64,000 nucleotides of DNA, taken from positions 1 through 64,000 of the forward strand of contig JBCCAY010000001.1 in assembly GCA_039814575.1 (NCBI GenBank), given 5' to 3'. A program made the translations under genes and the position numbers. Positions 62,513 to 64,000 of the stretch are shown piece after piece. A model generated the notes under the pieces. That model did not search any database, was not told the DNA's origin, and worked only from the letters and a program-made list of their open reading frames with translations. Positions within the stretch are counted from its first letter, which is position 1. Each line of letters starts with the position of its first letter. This stretch comes from MED-G105 sp039814575. GTDB taxonomy: Bacteria; Pseudomonadota; Alphaproteobacteria; Caulobacterales; Parvularculaceae.

Positions 62513-63247
62513 ATGGCGATTGTAACGAATATTCCGACGGACGACTCGGCGATTCCCGGTGCACGGAACACACAAACCCCCGAATTAAACGGCGTCATGC
62601 ATGAGCATGTCTATGAACGCCTGCGCGAAGCGCTAATGTCGGGACAATTGTCGCCAGGACGCAGCTTATCGATGCGCGGTCTCGCCGCAGAGTTTGGCGT
62701 CAGCGCAATGCCCGCGCGGGAAGCTATTCGGCGCCTTGTGGCGATTGGCGCGATGGAGTTGACCGACACCCGCCGCGTGACCATTGCGAAAATGACCGTT
62801 GAACGGCTTGAAGAAATTCGCATTGCGCGATCGGCTTTGGAACCGTCGCTTGCGGAGCGATCCCTTCTACAGGTAAGCGGCAAGACGCGCAGCAAAAAAC
62901 GCCTTATCGCCGATCTTAAAAAAATCGACGAACAACTAAACGCCGCCATCCACGAGGGGTCGGTTACTGATTACGCGAAGTATAATAGCGAATTCCATTT
63001 TACGCTTTATCGCGCCTCGGACGCCTCTGTCTTACTGGGCCTCGTAGAGAGCCTGTGGCTCCAGATTGGGCCTTTCATGCGGATCGTCGTCGGCCGTCTC
63101 GGCACCACGTGCCTCACCGATGATCAGCATCCCGATATTATAGCGGCTGTCGAGGACGAAGACCCAAAGCGCCTAAAAGCCGCAGTGCGTGCAGATATTC
63201 TTCAAGGCATGAATAATATCAATGCCGATGACTTCGACGCGCTGTAA
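62513..63247 (+). CDS. GntR-family regulator with FCD domain
   Basis: 244 residues. The winged-helix HTH is at about residues 30-95 (HEHVYERLREALMSGQLSPG, then AAEFGVSAMPAREAIRRLVAIGAM). The C-terminal FCD all-helical domain has FHFTLYRASDASVLLGLVESLW, where the His residues usually bind a metal and ligand. It lies downstream of the spermidine-dehydrogenase-like gene on the same strand (232 bp gap) and converges with the Crp-like gene, with 6 bp between stops. It may sense an organic acid or amine-derived acid from these pathways. Confidence 0.87.
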   Translation: MAIVTNIPTDDSAIPGARNTQTPELNGVMHEHVYERLREALMSGQLSPGRSLSMRGLAAEFGVSAMPAREAIRRLVAIGAMELTDTRRVTIAKMTVERLEEIRIARSALEPSLAERSLLQVSGKTRSKKRLIADLKKIDEQLNAAIHEGSVTDYAKYNSEFHFTLYRASDASVLLGLVESLWLQIGPFMRIVVGRLGTTCLTDDQHPDIIAAVEDEDPKRLKAAVRADILQGMNNINADDFDAL

Positions 63248-63253
63248 GAGCGC

Positions 63254-63955
63254 CTACCCATTGCGCGTCGCCCAATTCTCCAGCGCGCAAATGTCAGGCA
63301 TCTCTACATAGCCATATCCAACGACAACCAAGCCTAATTTTTCCAATCGCTTCAGGGCTTTCCCAAGGGAAACGCGTGATACGCCAAGGGAAAACGCCAA
63401 ATCCGTCTGCACACAATTAATCGACGCCGCTGGCGCGTCTATTGGAGCGAATGACAGGAGAAGCTTGGCGAGGCGCGTCGACAAATCCAGCCGCCGGATG
63501 TCGTCCAATATATCGAGAAGGGCGTTGGCGCGTGACGCCGTAACAGTCATGATCGCACGCGCAAGCTCGGCGTCTTTTTCAAACAGCGCTAAGAATCGGG
63601 CGCCCTTTATCTGCAGCACGGTGCTGCGACCGATCGAAGAGACGTCATGGGTGCGCGGCGACCCCGCGAATAGAGCATGCTCGCCAAAGCAATGCCCGGG
63701 GCCGAGAACCGTCACCGTATGGAACGCGCCGTTGCGCCCAATAATGCCGATATTGACCGCGCCCGTTTCCACAATCGACACGCCAGGCTTGCGATCGCCG
63801 CGCGAATGAATGAGTTCACCGTCATCATAGACAATGGACGTCCCCGCCGCCCGCAAGGCCACGACGCTTTTCTGGGGCGCAATTTCCATCAGGGCGGGCG
63901 CCGTCCGGTCAAGAAAATCAGCCATATCGATCACCGACCGCTCTATAGCGCTCAA
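63254..63955 (-). CDS. Crp/Fnr-family transcriptional regulator
   Basis: 233 residues. The cyclic-nucleotide-fold N-domain runs from about residue 30 to 140, with GHCFGEHALFAGSPRTHDVSS in the place of the Crp phosphate cassette (GELGL...RSA). The Ser is replaced, so cAMP binding is doubtful. A long dimerisation helix and the HTH (LAFSLGVSRVSLGKALKRLEKLG) follow. No Fe-S cysteine cluster is seen. It could be the reader of the TGTGATCACG-type sites at 29882 and 44273, but this is only a guess from family and location. Confidence 0.83.
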   Translation of the reverse strand: MSAIERSVIDMADFLDRTAPALMEIAPQKSVVALRAAGTSIVYDDGELIHSRGDRKPGVSIVETGAVNIGIIGRNGAFHTVTVLGPGHCFGEHALFAGSPRTHDVSSIGRSTVLQIKGARFLALFEKDAELARAIMTVTASRANALLDILDDIRRLDLSTRLAKLLLSFAPIDAPAASINCVQTDLAFSLGVSRVSLGKALKRLEKLGLVVVGYGYVEMPDICALENWATRNG

Positions 63956-64000
63956 TTGCTAACTTCTTAGCATTTTACGGCGTCGGACATTGCTACACAA

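Noticed and set aside
1..64000. CRISPR array, tRNA, rRNA, IS element or glycine riboswitch
   Set aside because: No regularly spaced repeats, tRNA cloverleaf, rRNA blocks or transposase motifs were seen, and the GcvT-like genes have too little upstream DNA for a glycine riboswitch. Low-identity RNAs cannot be excluded without a covariance search.

Overview
The window looks like a chromosomal segment of a Gram-negative, probably marine or environmental alphaproteobacterium. This is an inference from a TonB-dependent receptor, BetI-like TetR regulators, a Tat-exported flavoprotein, moderately high GC and the mix of catabolic families. No rRNA, tRNA, CRISPR array, insertion sequence or phage gene was recognised.

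Layout. 1-7.2 kb is regulator-rich and visibly more AT-rich than the rest: three LysR proteins with a shared unusual recognition helix, a Crp/Fnr-like protein, a lipoprotein hydrolase, an FMN reductase and an HXXEE membrane protein. 7.4-9.1 kb is a gene graveyard, where a desaturase-reductase fragment and a GMC oxidoreductase fragment meet head to head, both without N-termini. 11.0-14.7 kb is an agmatine operon (aguB, MFS, aguA, tetR). 15.0-18.0 kb holds an aldehyde dehydrogenase and a Rieske oxygenase of the quaternary-amine type. 18.1-26.8 kb holds an Asp-hydroxylase/propeller pair, a TPR-sulfotransferase, a TonB receptor, a BetI-like regulator and an MFS transporter.

26.9-62.3 kb is one large amine-catabolism region. 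It contains three class III aminotransferases (one SpuC-like), two PuuA-like glutamine-synthetase homologues, a PuuB-like oxidase, a spermidine-dehydrogenase-like Tat protein, an SSS transporter, two DUF861 cupins and regulators of the TetR, AraC, GntR and Crp families. Embedded in it are three separate copies of a three-gene cassette: two different PYROXD2/phytoene-desaturase-like flavoproteins (called A and B here) plus a GcvT-like folate-binding protein (T). Cassette 1 is 30721-35078 (+, A-B-T), cassette 2 is 43694-39347 (-, A-B-T, after a GNAT gene) and cassette 3 is 47160-51544 (+, B-A-T, followed by a cupin). A fourth PYROXD2-like protein stands alone at 58386-60011.

Interpretation. Agmatine goes to putrescine through AguA/AguB. 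Putrescine and spermidine can enter direct transamination, gamma-glutamylation/oxidation or spermidine-dehydrogenase routes, and aldehydes go to the ALDH. The A/B/T cassettes resemble, in logic, dimethylglycine and sarcosine dehydrogenases, where a flavin domain oxidises an N-methyl group and a GcvT-like domain passes the C1 unit to tetrahydrofolate. Here the flavoproteins come from an unrelated family and occur as a pair. I infer that these cassettes are an undescribed family of oxidative demethylases or C-N-cleaving systems for N-methylated amines or betaines. TTGA-N8-TCAA operators in front of the Rieske gene, an aminotransferase pair and cassette 1, with two BetI-like TetR proteins nearby, suggest one local regulon.
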